From contig JBBCBC010000027.1 in NCBI GenBank assembly GCA_037126765.1, positions 6,286,406 to 6,350,405 of the forward strand: a DNA stretch of 64,000 nt. The letters run 5' to 3'. Positions within the stretch are counted from its first letter, which is position 1, and every line of letters begins with the position of its first letter. The notes beneath the pieces were generated by a model. It worked only from the letters and a program-made list of their open reading frames with translations, was not told the origin of the DNA and did no database searches. A program made the translations under genes and the position numbers. The stretch is from Stenogyne calaminthoides (lineage: Eukaryota; Streptophyta; Magnoliopsida; Lamiales; Lamiaceae). Of this stretch, positions 48,762 to 59,976 are shown piece by piece.

Positions 48762-51700
48762 TTAGCTTGAAAACGAGCCGTCTGTTGAACCTCCACAAAC
48801 ATCTCCCCTGCAGAGTGGGCACACACTGTTGCACCAGACAGGAAGGAATCAGACATTATTAAATTTGAATCACACACAAATACAAGCTTCAAGAAAATGC
48901 AGCAATAATTGCGTACCCATGTATCTCTTTAAGCCATTTATCCACACATGATACGAGATACTCATGATGGCATGGTAGAACTCGTATTTTATCACCTTCC
49001 TCGTAATCACCCAAGCAAATGTAACACCTGCATTTGCCACGCCATTTGATATCAGAAATGGCTAGTTACGAAATTAGGTTCTTAATCTAATCCTTTTGCA
49101 TAGTTAGTGACTTATTTTATTTTTATGGTGTACGAGATTAAAACTCTCCAATGACAATGACCAGGCGTGGCAACAATTTCAAAATGGAGTGCGATTTTAG
49201 AGAATCTCCTGTTTCATTTCCTTGTTAAGGATTTAGAGCCTAAGTTAGAAACACAAAAAAGAATAAGAGAAACAAAAATATCCTATATGGCGGTTACCCT
49301 TCAACTGCTGTCCCCAAAATTATGCATATACCCCATATGCTTCCATTCATTATATTATATTTGCCATTTACTAGAAATTTCCCCTTTTCCCGTGACAAGC
49401 ATATTGTGAAAGGCAGGAAACACATACTGTGAAATATCATCTGCAGATTCCAAAATTTCTGACTTCGTACGAATCTTCACTGGAAAAGAATTGACAACTG
49501 ATTCTGGAGCAGGACGTGAGACCATAGACAACATGGGCTGCTGATGCATTTGATCAAGTACCTGTTATGTACACATTATATCACTAAAATTATATGGAGA
49601 AAACATTTCACCACAAAGTCACCCAAAACATTACAACCAGGTACAAAGTGCAGAAAATTTCTGCACTTTAGTTCAAATTTGAACTATAGTACGGCGAACT
49701 TTAGTTCAAATTTCTGCACTTTGTATCTGGTTGTAATGGTATCCTAAATCTTGTATCCAATTGTAATTTTCTCAAAATTATATTTGTCCAAAAAAGATGT
49801 AAACTGCATTTAGGAGATATGAAGCCAATAATTCATTTTGGTCCTGTTTCTTAAGGATCTGAATTTCTGAAACTAATTTCCTATTTCTTGCATTTGTAAA
49901 TTACCAAAATACAAACAGACAAGTAAAATTGGGAGATATGCGCCACATGATGAGCTTGGACGAATAAACAAGCATAAAATTAAAAATCATAAACTAAACT
50001 CTTGTCGGACATCTTCAATGTACGTTGAGTCAGTTTGCCAGTAATATAACTTAATTAAAATGTACATGATTGAAGAATACAACTCAAAAAACAAAACAAT
50101 TTTATAATGTAATTTATTATTGTCTAAGCTACAGAAACACTTTGAAAGATCAATACCAGTAACTAGACTTCTATTGTATCTTAATACATATATTTCTTCA
50201 CAGAAGATGTATGTATTACAAGCTTCCAACAATTTAACAGCGGAGGTCAACAAAAATACCTCAAATAATGCTTCTGCCAGCATGAATATTCGAGAAATGC
50301 CAGTACGAGCACCAGCCTCATCAGCTGATGAACTAGAATAGCATGAGCATGAACCATCAGTATGTATCCCTCTAGGACAGGCTGCAGTTAAATAATTGGT
50401 TGAATCAAGAGTTCCCCGAAGTCTTTCCAAGATCTGTACATTATAAATAATTAATAAGGACCCGAAAACAATTCCAGAAACAATTATAATATTGCAGTAG
50501 GTCACAAATGAGTGGTTCTCAGTGTATGCTTATTTATAGGGTTATGCAAGCTAGATTTCAAAATACACCAAATTCCTAACCTATAATACCTACAATCTCT
50601 TGTATTCTCTCTCGTACTTTTCCTTTTCCCAATATCACACGCCTTTATTTTTCACTACATGATAACCCACTATAAATTACTTTTTCACTATCTTTTCCTC
50701 AATCCTTCTATACTACATTTCAACAACCAATCATACACAAAGTCAAGTTCACATTTTTACTATTCAAGGGTTCCTCAATCAGGATTTTCCCAACACCCCT
50801 CCAACTTGAAACAAACATACCAGTTTAACATTATAAAACACGCGCACATGTTCATCATTTGGGCATTTTGGGGAGAGGGAGGACCGTAGGTAAGGAGGAA
50901 CATAGAAATAATATCTAATCCTAAACAATATCCGAAACATAACAGCCTAAATAAAGAGTCACAATTTCAGTTAAACTAATAAACAGTAGAATTTTTTGAA
51001 AGAAGAACGATCCAACTCAGTCTGAATATTTTTAGAGTATCCCTCCATAAAAAGGAAAAAAAAAAGGTTCTCACCTCAGATCTTGAATTCAATCGCTGTT
51101 CATTAATGCTTGGAGTTCTACTCCCTTGAGAACTTAAATCACCACTAAAACCAATGAGCCGCCTGTCATGAGTTCCCAAACTATGAGAATCAACAGGTGA
51201 AAATGCCTAGGTTGTCGAATCTGTATGCCTTCCAGAACTCGCCCTCGAGAATGCATCCTAGAACAATCTTCTACTGTTTCTCATTCCCTCCCAACTTGTT
51301 ATTTCAGCAGTATTAGTTGGTAAATTATTTGAAGATACATTCACCATATCGACATGCAGTAGACTCCCGTCTTCTCTGTTCTGTTCCCTTTCTGAGACAA
51401 GAAATCCTAAACCTGGCCCCTGGAGGGCATCATCTCTAAGTAAATGAAATTCAAGAGGTGAGTCAGAAACAAAAGAAGAAGAACCAAAATCAGAATGAGA
51501 GAAATCAACTTCTTCAGAGGCATTATTTTCAACTGATACTTCATCCAACAAAGGCTCTCCAGGCCCATTATAATCTTCACCAGTTATAGCATCCATACAG
51601 AACACTTCATTTTCAGAAACATGATAAGGAAACGGTTGATCTCTGTTGGAACTACTTGCAGTTCCATTACTTCTTGAACTATCATATAATTGATAAGAAG

Positions 51701-53321
51701 GAACCAAAGCCCTACTTTCAGACAACCATATCCCTCTATTACAAGGCTCAACATGGTTTGCACCATTTTCGGGACCAGGTGAGACAGCGCGTTCTGTTTT
51801 GATGCTAATCAGATCATCCCCATCGTTTATCGACAGACCAGAATGTTTTATTGGGAGGTGGCCCTGTTTTACCAGTAATTCAGATTGATAATCTTCCATC
51901 TACACAAAAGAAAAAAGAATAGGCAACACAGATAATTAACACATATTTACCTCTCACTGTTAAGAAATGCATCAAGGATAATATGAATGCTTAGTGAGAT
52001 AAACCAGCACTACACCAGCCCATTTTGATGACGAAAACTCAAATAACCTGACATGATCGAGACAAGAGATATTCAAAGACAAATTTTATAAAGAACTTCA
52101 ACCATATGCTTCTCCATTAAAATTGTTCAAACATTATGATGCAAGGCGTAATGCCTGCAGGGGGTTAAGACTACGTCTCGAGATACTCAGGAATAACTTG
52201 GAAATACTTATATTATTCAATATCAATATCAAAACGTGTTCTTACAATGATATTGGGAGCACATATTTATACTACTCTAGGAAATGCATAAAAGGAAAAC
52301 ATATACGTTGGGCCCAAGTAATTCTTGGAGACCAAGTAAAATTGGTGGCCAAGTACATTTTATTTGCAGAAATTATAATTATTAAATGAAATACTTAATA
52401 TCATATTAATATAATGAAGGAAACTGAATCTCGCGATTCAATCTCCATCACGTAATATATGGAAACAAGCTAAATTGAATTTATATATATCAACGGAAGC
52501 TTAGAGGAGTCGGTCTTATTACTTAGCACACTCTTGAACTGTCAGATACCAGAAAGCAAATAAACTAACCAACTACCCCAGTGGTAAATCAGAACTACAT
52601 TCAGTTCAAAGCCAATAAATGTCACTTTCCAAACTTGTAGGTTCCAATAACTAAGATATAATAATGATACGCCAAACTCTGACCAGATTATTCAACCACT
52701 TATATGAATTAAAGTGGTACCAGCAGAATTATGATGCCCCTTTTTCTCATAGCAAGCAAAATTAACAACTAACAGCATAATTCAACTCAATAAGCTTCAA
52801 GTGAATTTAACTAAGTGGTTGAGTTATTTTAAAACTACTTCCAACACCTGCATATCCCCTGCTGCATTTATTGGAGACCAACATATAACTTCAGACATCT
52901 ATCAATTAATTCCAGCTTCAACGTTTCAATTAATTAAAGCCTCGATGCTTCGAAGCAAAAGTTTTTAAAGGCCATCATTTACCACTCGCGTAATCAATAG
53001 ATTCAAAATTCTAATATCCATGCCGATAATCAATATCACGCAATCAAAGTCTCCATAAAATCCAACACAAAATCACACCAAACCTATATACTTGCCATTA
53101 AAGAAAGAGAGAGAAGCGAATTTGGGAATTCCAATAGCAGCCGTACCAAAGCACATAAAACAGTTTCTCGAATCATTAATCGAACTTCATTGACAACATA
53201 CCTCGCGGGATGAGGAGGCGCCGCAGACAAGAATAGAGGAGATAGAGCGACGGCGACTGCGTTGATTGGGCCCGGTCCGAGTATGAGAACCGGAGCCCGG
53301 ACGGCTGATTCCCGATCCCAT
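48762..53321 (-). pseudogene. RING-type E3 ligase gene with two in-frame TAG codons
   Basis: Six exons (53202-53321, 51075-51899, 50260-50433, 49428-49561, 48917-49027, 48762-48825) join with correct phase to 476 codons including the terminal TAA. The N-terminus (MGSGISRPGSGSHTRTG) and a Ser/Asp/Glu-rich middle precede a C-terminal RING (CYICLGDYEEGDKIRVLPC...KEIHGVCPLCRGDV). The RING would recruit an E2 for ubiquitin transfer. Exon 2 has two in-frame TAG codons, at 51258-51260 (codon 254) and 51207-51209 (codon 271). At residue 442 the expected RING histidine is leucine (HHEYLVSC), while C419, C422, C437, H439, C445, C457 and C460 remain. There are no frameshifts. A truncated 253-residue product without a RING is the most that could be made. 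This looks like a recently inactivated gene. Confidence 0.85.
49629..49738. repeat. foldback repeat in intron 3 of the 48762 RING gene
   Basis: CATTACAACCAGGTACAAAG with TGCAGAAATTT on the left is mirrored by TTTCTGCACTTTGTATCTGG and TTGTAATG on the right. A second inner pair, TTTAGTTCAAATTT, occurs in between. It is a 110-bp non-coding foldback element. Confidence 0.7.
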
Positions 53322-54180
53322 CTGATTGATATTCTCGTTTCCTCTTCTCCCACCACAACGAAAGAGAAAGAGAAGCTTTACACTACAATAATCGACAATG
53401 GCGAAGAATGAGGTTGAAGCCAAGAAATGGTGAAAAATAATAACGGCAGTGTGTGTGAAAACACGACGGTGAGATTTATCGGGTAGTAACAAAAATTCTT
53501 TGAATTTTCAGATTATTTATACTTTTACAAGTTTTAGAAAATCCCTTGTAATTACAGTTTTTTTTTTTTTTTATGAATAATACTTATTTCTATTTTTAAC
53601 TAAGTATTTCATATATAAAAATAAAAATAAAATTCAAATCTATAATATGAATTTTAATATGAGTCCATTATATATATGAGGTGAGTTTTGAAAACATACT
53701 TTTTACTAGTTTGTAACCCGGAAAGAAACGTTTACAATATATATGATTTTAGATTTAATATTATGAAAAAAAATCTAATATTAGCTTAAATAATTTTATG
53801 AAAAGCTTACTTTTTGCATTATTTTCTGACATAAGGTTCTTTAAAATTTTAGGTGGTTCTTTCATCGTAGTTATTTGTATTTTTTCATTAGAACAACACC
53901 CATAGCTCATCAACATTAATAAATAAACTCAAGTTCAATGATGTTTGATAGCGTAAAAAACTTAACTTAAATAACTTTTAATGGGAGTACAATATTTTAA
54001 AACGATATAATTTCGTTGAATTGGGCTTTTTGTAGACGATTGTGGTTCAACCACATAGGCTCAGGTTTACCAATATATAGTATTAAGATTAAGATTAAGA
54101 TTTTACAAATTTCAATAAATTTTAGTATCATTAATAATAATTTTTGAATAATGCTACGTGTAAATATATCAAGAGGTATA

Positions 54181-54306
54181 ATTACATGAAACGATCTCAC
54201 AACGAGACGGAACTTAATTTAAACATTAAAACTTTAACATTTTAAAAAATATAAATATTAATTTGTATTAAATTGTACTCCATCTTATACATGGGAGTCT
54301 CCCACG
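54181..54306 (+). repeat. GAGACGGTCTC-family short repeat, copy C
   Basis: It runs ATTACATGAAACGATCTCACAACGAGACGG...AACTTTAACATTTT...TTAAATTGTACTCCATCTTATACATGGGAGTCTCCCAC. It has the family order but is diverged. Confidence 0.6.
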
Positions 54307-54857
54307 ATATTTTGTAATATATATCAAAATATATTATTCTTGATGGACCGGAATGATGCCATGATCAAATGTTTCAAAATTTATTTATTAGTATTAATTG
54401 ATGGTCCGATCCGAGTTGGACTACTTTCTCAATGATTTTTTTTTTTTTTTTTAAGGGAAAATACTTTCTCAATGATTAGTATCAACTATTATTGGCTTAC
54501 ATATTTTATTGCTCGATGAAATGTGCTCGATAATTTTCTATTACATAATTTATTTATGTACCTCAAATTTAGTCAAGTCTTTTATAAGAAAACTATATAC
54601 AAAAGATTAATTTTACAACTAAAGTTCGAGCTTTTAGATTAAATAAAATTCTTTTATAGTATAAGAGTGTTCAGGCTCACACCTTTATCCTAGGTTCAAA
54701 CCCCGAGAACAACAATATACAAAAGAAATAATTGCACACAACTCTAAAAATTCAAACTTTTAGATGAGATATAATTATTTCATCTTTAAGACCATTTCCA
54801 TAATTTTGTTAATTTGGGCAAAGAAATAGCTTTTAATAACATCCTCAAATTTTATTG

Positions 54858-54998
54858 AGGCACACTTGCATGAGACGATCTCACGGTGAGACGGGGTATA
54901 ATTTGGGTATTGACGCTTTAACACTTTAGAGAAGTGGGTGTGAGTTATGCTAGGTTGTACACCGTCTCATGCATGAGATCGTCTCATATGAATTTGGC
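54858..54998 (+). repeat. GAGACGGTCTC-family short repeat, copy D (best preserved)
   Basis: It begins GGCACACTTGCATGAGACGATCTC and continues GGTGAGACGGGGTATAATTTGG, GACGCTTTAACACTTTAG and GTGGGTGTGAGTTATGCTAGG. It ends ACCGTCTCATGCATGAGATCGTCTCATATGAATTTGG. Both ends carry GAGACGATCTC-type palindromes. Confidence 0.75.
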
Positions 54999-55457
54999 TA
55001 GGTCTTGTATGCACAGGGTGCCGTGCAATCATAGTGCATTTTAGAAGCGTGCAACTTGTTATGTTGAAAAGTGCGACTTATTTACACAGAAAAGTGCAAT
55101 TGTTAATATGAGAACATAGTTGCATGCTTCTGTTTAGAATAGTTGCAAATTTCAATTTTGTATAATTACACGCGTTTAAAATGTACTATGAGTGCACGGT
55201 GCACCCGGATGCAAATGAGACCCACTCTATGAGTTTTTGTCAATTTTATTTTATATGGTAATAGTTTTCTTGGTGTGTTTGTAAGACAAGAAACAAGATG
55301 ATCTTCAAAGGCATTTCAAATTATGCTCGTGAAAATGGATTCATGCTCATCATCAGTTATCATTCGTCTATTCGTATCATGATTGATGTTCTCTTCCATT
55401 TTCTTGCTTAAACATTTTCGGCTTATACCATGTTTCTTTGATTTCCTTAGTTGTTTC

Positions 55458-56319
55458 TAGGGGTGGAAAATTTACCGAAAATACCGATATACCGGCTTAT
55501 CGTACCGGAAATATATTGAATTTACCGGAATGTTCGGTATACCAAAATTTTCAGTACGATAACAATATAAATTTTCAAAAGTCCTGGTATACCGGTATAC
55601 CGAAATATTTTTTGGTATACCGGTATATCGATACATTGAATATATACTGTACCATATTTTAAAAAATATATAATATATTTTATTTTTTAATTTAATTAAA
55701 ATTTGAGACAGTGAAACAAACCTAGGGGATATGAAATGATATTTACTATTAGTGTTTTTGTACCGATGGGGTTATGAAAGATTCACGCTTTAGTGTGTGT
55801 GTTCTTCATAATTTGAGGGGCATTGCATGTAAATTGTTCCTGGATCTTGACTGTTCTTGAATGATGAAGTGAGATACCGTTTTTGTGTGGAAATTTATCC
55901 TTTTATTTTGAATTGTCTCTGTGGTTTTTCTGATTGAAGCTGGAAATTGGAATTCGTAATTTTTTTTTGAGTGTTCTCATAGTTAAAAAAAACCAGTCTT
56001 TAAGGAAAATATATGTTGCTAATAGATTATTATTCATAAAATATATGTTTTTTAAATAAATAATCAAGGTATGAACGGTATACCGTTCATTCGGTATGAA
56101 ACAGTATACTGTTAATTCGGTATGTACCGAATTTTAGTACAGTACGGTATACCGAAATTTCGGCACGGTATATGGTATGTGATATTAGCATACCGAAATT
56201 ACGGTATACCGTAATTTTCGGTGCGGTACGATATGATATGTATTTTCACATACCGTAAATTACGGTACGGTATACGGTATGACTGATTCAGTACAGTACG
56301 GTACGGTATGCCACCCCTA
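55458..56319. mobile_element. hAT-like non-autonomous element (862 bp)
   Basis: The inverted ends are TAGGGGTGG...CCACCCCTA, flanked by an exact 8-bp duplication GTTGTTTC (55450-55457 and 56320-56327). Both subterminal zones are packed with GGTATACCG and close variants. The central few hundred bp (about 55680-56050) are AT-rich and unrelated. No transposase was seen. Confidence 0.9.
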
Positions 56320-57007
56320 GTTGTTTCTATGAGACCTGAGTACTTCTTGTGTTTTTTTTTAATAAAAATCAATTTTACCATTAAAAAAAAAATTACCTTT
56401 CAAGAAAAGGTTTAAGCCTATTCTCTCTAACCCGTTAGAATTTTAGGATGGATTTGTCTCAAAAATATTTGTTTTGTGATTTTGTTAAAAAAATCAGTAA
56501 ATATAAGTTTGATGATATTTTTACTTGTACAAACGAATTTTATTTGTTTACATGAGTTGTGCTATATGGCTCCAGATTGATGGGCTGGCCCAATAGGGAA
56601 AATATATTCGGAAGCGGAGAAGGGCCAGACAAATGGGCTAAGTAGGTTCGTTGGGCTTACTACATTTTTACGGACAAATAATAGTGGAGGTTCGTTGGGC
56701 TGGCTACATTTTAGGAGAAAATAATAGAAACGATTAAAACTTGAGATGTATTATTTCTCACGTGATTTGCTACCCCTATATAATAACGTCTTAAAAAAAA
56801 TATTATCCTCAGGCCAATTTGATATATTGAACTTATTTGGGTACACCCTGAAATTAAGTCAAGATTGGTTGGGTTGTGTGTGAACCCAACAAAGTGCAAT
56901 GAATCCCACATGTCAGTGTATGCGCAATCAATATGTGGAACATGCTTCATAAACTTATGGCCTATAGGGTGGTCTCATCATGTGATACAAACACAAAATA
57001 TATGTGT

Positions 57008-57150
57008 GACAAAAACTCATATGAGACGGTCTCATGCATAAGATGGGGTAAAACTTAGTACAAATTACACTCATTCCTCCCAAAGTGTTAAAGCGTCAAT
57101 GCCTAATATATTCCTCGTCTTACCGCGAGAACGTCTCATGCAAGCGTGCC
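57008..57150 (-). repeat. GAGACGGTCTC-family short repeat, copy E
   Basis: In inverse orientation to copy D, it runs ACAAAAACTCATATGAGACGGTCTCATGCATAAGATGGGG...CCCAAAGTGTTAAAGCGTCAATGCC...CGAGAACGTCTCATGCAAGCGTGCC. Confidence 0.75.
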
Positions 57151-57723
57151 TATATATATAATATGAAATCCTTGCATTTACTACACACGAAATAGGTATC
57201 AACGCATTAAATGCATATATATATATATATTTAAATGCATATATATATCATCTATTATTTTCACATTTTGGATAATTAATGTGTTCTACATGATCACATT
57301 CATATGTGCTGCACAAAATTTGGCCCTCTGTTTATTCTAAGGATCAGAGTAGCTGGGTTATTAATTTTATACCACCACGAGTATGTCTCTGGTGAAATTT
57401 ATTTATTAAAAGAAATTTATATCGCTACACTTATAAATTAATATCATTATATTTATCAGCTGATATCATTACACTAATAAATTAAAATCATAATATTAAA
57501 TGTTATTGTTATTAGTTTATAAGAGTGGTATAAGTGCAATAATGCTATTTTCATACTATAAACAAGTTTCACATGAAAATTTGTGTCAGAACACAGTATG
57601 TGTGATATAAGATGTCGTTATACAAGTGATGAATTTAGAATTTTACATTTTGAAGTACTTAAAAAGTAATATTATTAGGGATAAAGTTGGTAAATAAATG
57701 TGGGTAAAAGTAACTATTTTGAG

Positions 57724-57837
57724 GGCACATTTGTGTGAAAATGTCTCACGATGAGGCATAGTATAATTTGAGCATCGACGCTTTAAAATTTTAGGAGAAA
57801 TCTGTGTTGATTTATTTTAGATTATACTCCATCTTAT
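57724..57837 (+). repeat. GAGACGGTCTC-family short repeat, copy F, cut by a CACTA-like end
   Basis: It begins GGGCACATTTGTGTGAAAATGTCTCACGATGAGGC and continues through the family's ATAATTTGAGCATCGACGCTTTAAAATTTTAGG. At TACTCCATCTTAT it stops abruptly where the CACTACAAAAAA terminus begins (57838). Confidence 0.65.
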
Positions 57838-59175
57838 CACTACAAAAAAGTTCGCGTTTTACCAATTGATTTTAACAACAGAAAACATCCATTGGTAAAT
57901 ACAGACGAAATTACAACATAAACTCCCACATCGTATTACCAACAATGTACCAATAGTAGGGGTGAAAACGGATAGGATATTTCCCGACCGATCCGGAGCG
58001 AATCCGATCGATGATAAGTATAAAAAGCGGTATCCGGCGGATCACGGTTTGAATACGGATAGTTGATGAATAATATAGAAGTTTTACCATTCGGATATTT
58101 TATATTAAGGATACGGATTTTTAAAATATTAATTTTATTAAAACATTTGAATTCAATTGGATCCCAAAAGTTTGGTAAATAAATGTGGGTAAAAGTAACT
58201 ATTTTGAGGGCGGGAATGGCGAGACGGTATAAGTTCGGCGATAGATTTGCTTCGGATTCAATTGATTGGAGAGAAAAGGCGTCGTTGTCCTGTGAAAAGA
58301 CCAAGACAAGCGTGGTAAATCTCTTTTACTCTTCTTTTCTCTGTCTCACTTCAATTGCACGGGCTTAAGTTGATTTAAAGCTTGTACTTGGCGTGAGGGA
58401 ATTGTATTTATTCCATTCCACGACTTTTTAAAATTGTATATCTTGGTGGTTGTACATTTTGTGGAAATTAGATCATTTTGGGCTTTATAGAATGGTCGAT
58501 TGACCTTTAATTTTGAGATATATTTTTATTACGAGAAGTAATCATTCTCGGTTATTCTTGATTTTTGTAGTCACATTTTATCTTAAATTACGAGAGATTT
58601 CTATCAAGTAACACATATTTGGGGTTTCAAGGAAATAAATATGATGTAGCAAACAATCTTTACATGAAACACGTTCTTCTTTTCTACATAACACAATATT
58701 TAGTGTTGATTGCTTTATTCATGCTTGGGTATAATATTATATACATCCATCTTTGGAGTGGTGATGGTTAGGAATGATATAGTTTTTAGTTTTCATATTA
58801 TCCGAAGGCGATTATAGTTATTCGAATCCATTCGACATCAGATCCGATATCCAATCCGAATAATGTATCCATCCGAATCCGCTTTCCGTATCCGACTCGA
58901 ACTCGAAAAAATATAGTTTAGGATACGGTATAAGCACTATCCGTCCTTATTCGATCCGTTTTCACCCCTAACCAATAGATTACTGACATATTTTACAACC
59001 AAAATAAATCCGTCAATAATTGGTTGGTAGGTCAGTTATCAGATGTTATTTATCTATTGTAGTAACAGATTGCTGACGGAATTTGGGAAAATAAATTACC
59101 AACCGTAATTAATATACATCGGTAAATAAGTTATTTATTTTACTAAGGGATTTACTAACGAAAATCCAACAAAAT
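57838..59175. mobile_element. CACTA-like element remnant (one terminus visible)
   Basis: A CACTACAAAAAA terminus at 57838 is followed by short words such as TTACCAATTG and CATTGGTAAATA. Beyond the nested hAT, more words of the same style occur (CCGTCAATAATTGGTTGGTAG, TTGCTGACGGAATTTGGG, CATCGGTAAATAAG). CACTACAA ends and CCGTC/GACGG-type subterminal words are typical of En/Spm elements. No mirrored GTAGTG end or 3-bp duplication was found, so the right limit is approximate. It is interrupted by a hAT at 57956-58970. Confidence 0.5.
57956..58970. mobile_element. hAT-like element (1015 bp) with a captured exon-like insert
   Basis: The inverted ends are TAGGGGTGAAAACGGAT and ATCCGTTTTCACCCCTA-like (the right end has ATCCGTTTTCACCCCTA after TCG), flanked by an exact 8-bp duplication ACCAATAG (57948-57955 and 58971-58978). 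Subterminal TCCGAATCC/GGATAT words are iterated at both sides. Between them lies unrelated sequence with an open frame from an ATG near 58216 (MARRYKFGDRFASDSIDWRE) ending at a GGTAAATC donor-like site near 58313. That looks like a captured first exon of an unidentified gene. A segment of about 45 bp just before this frame duplicates sequence outside the element at 57690-57730. Confidence 0.88.
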
Positions 59176-59976
59176 TTTGAAAAAATTATATCTTCCTTTA
59201 ACTCACAATTTTTAAATCGGAGTTGTAAAAAAGAATTTATGCAAAACCCAACCCCATGAGCAAAACCTAACCCCAACCCTCAAGCGAGCCCTTAATTGGT
59301 GAAACCCAACCCTAACCCCCTCATTTGTTGCAGCTCCGGTGTGAATCGGCGTTCCAAGGTAATGTTGATTTGTGCTAGATTATACTCCGCATTATGCATG
59401 AGACTGTTTCATACGAATTCTTGTCATAAAACAAAAGGTCGACGGTCACTATATATAGGGGCCAATTGTAGAACAAAATGAAATTGTCCTCTGATTATTG
59501 TGGAAGAATACAGAATAGGGCCACCAACAAATTTAAGGCTCTTGTACTTGTGATCAATGGAAGAGAAAGAGTAACATTTTAATTTTGTGTCAAATAGTCT
59601 CATATAATAACGTGCAACTCTATTTTATAACATGATTGAGTTGAGGCTTCACAAGTCTATGAATAATATAATTAATATGTTAATAGGAGTTCGTATCATG
59701 TATCGAGTTCGAAAACACGTCTAATACAAAAATTTATCATTAATCTTCTCCCTTGCCATTTCTACTTGCATATATACTTGTATACAATTTTGAATTACAA
59801 AGACTACTAAATATAATAATCTATATCCTCATGTATACAACACATTATACAACACCTATAATAATCTAAGAACTAGTAAACATATATATTACTTGTACAA
59901 AATTAATTTACTTTCTAATCCCAAAAAAATAGCTGCACATATATTTGGTATGAAGTCCCATTGTTATAAATTAAGC
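59176..59976. other. gene-free interval, includes partial GAGACGGTCTC repeat (copy G)
   Basis: No gene is seen. From about 59360 to 59427 a partial family member reads TTGATTTGTGCTAGATTATACTCC...GCATGAGACTGTTTCATACGAATTCTTGTCAT. CCCAACCC/CCTAACCCC words at 59248-59320 are mildly repetitive. The right end is the 3' flank of the peptide gene. Confidence 0.45.

Larger units (their letters stand above)
53322..55457. other. intergenic region right of the RING gene
   Basis: The first 170 bp are the probable leader or promoter of the minus-strand RING gene. The rest is AT-rich with no gene. Two GAGACGGTCTC-family repeats (54181-54306 and 54858-54998) lie inside. The stretch at 55005-55215 (GTGCAATC...GTGCAACTT...GTGCACGGTGCACC) has repeated GTGCA words of unknown meaning. 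Confidence 0.45.
56328..57837. other. gene-free interval with short repeats
   Basis: No gene is seen. At 56646-56736 a segment of about 45 bp (GGTTCGTTGGGCTTACTACA...ATAATAG) is imperfectly repeated in tandem, and several TGGGCT/TGGCCC words lie nearby. Those resemble site II motifs, but no downstream gene was found. A TA microsatellite lies at about 57215-57248. GAGACGGTCTC-family copies at 57008 and 57724 are listed separately. Confidence 0.45.

Noticed and set aside
51207..51260. programmed readthrough or recoding of the two TAG codons
   Set aside because: Two stops only 17 codons apart plus a missing RING histidine fit ordinary gene decay. I see no readthrough context or structure.
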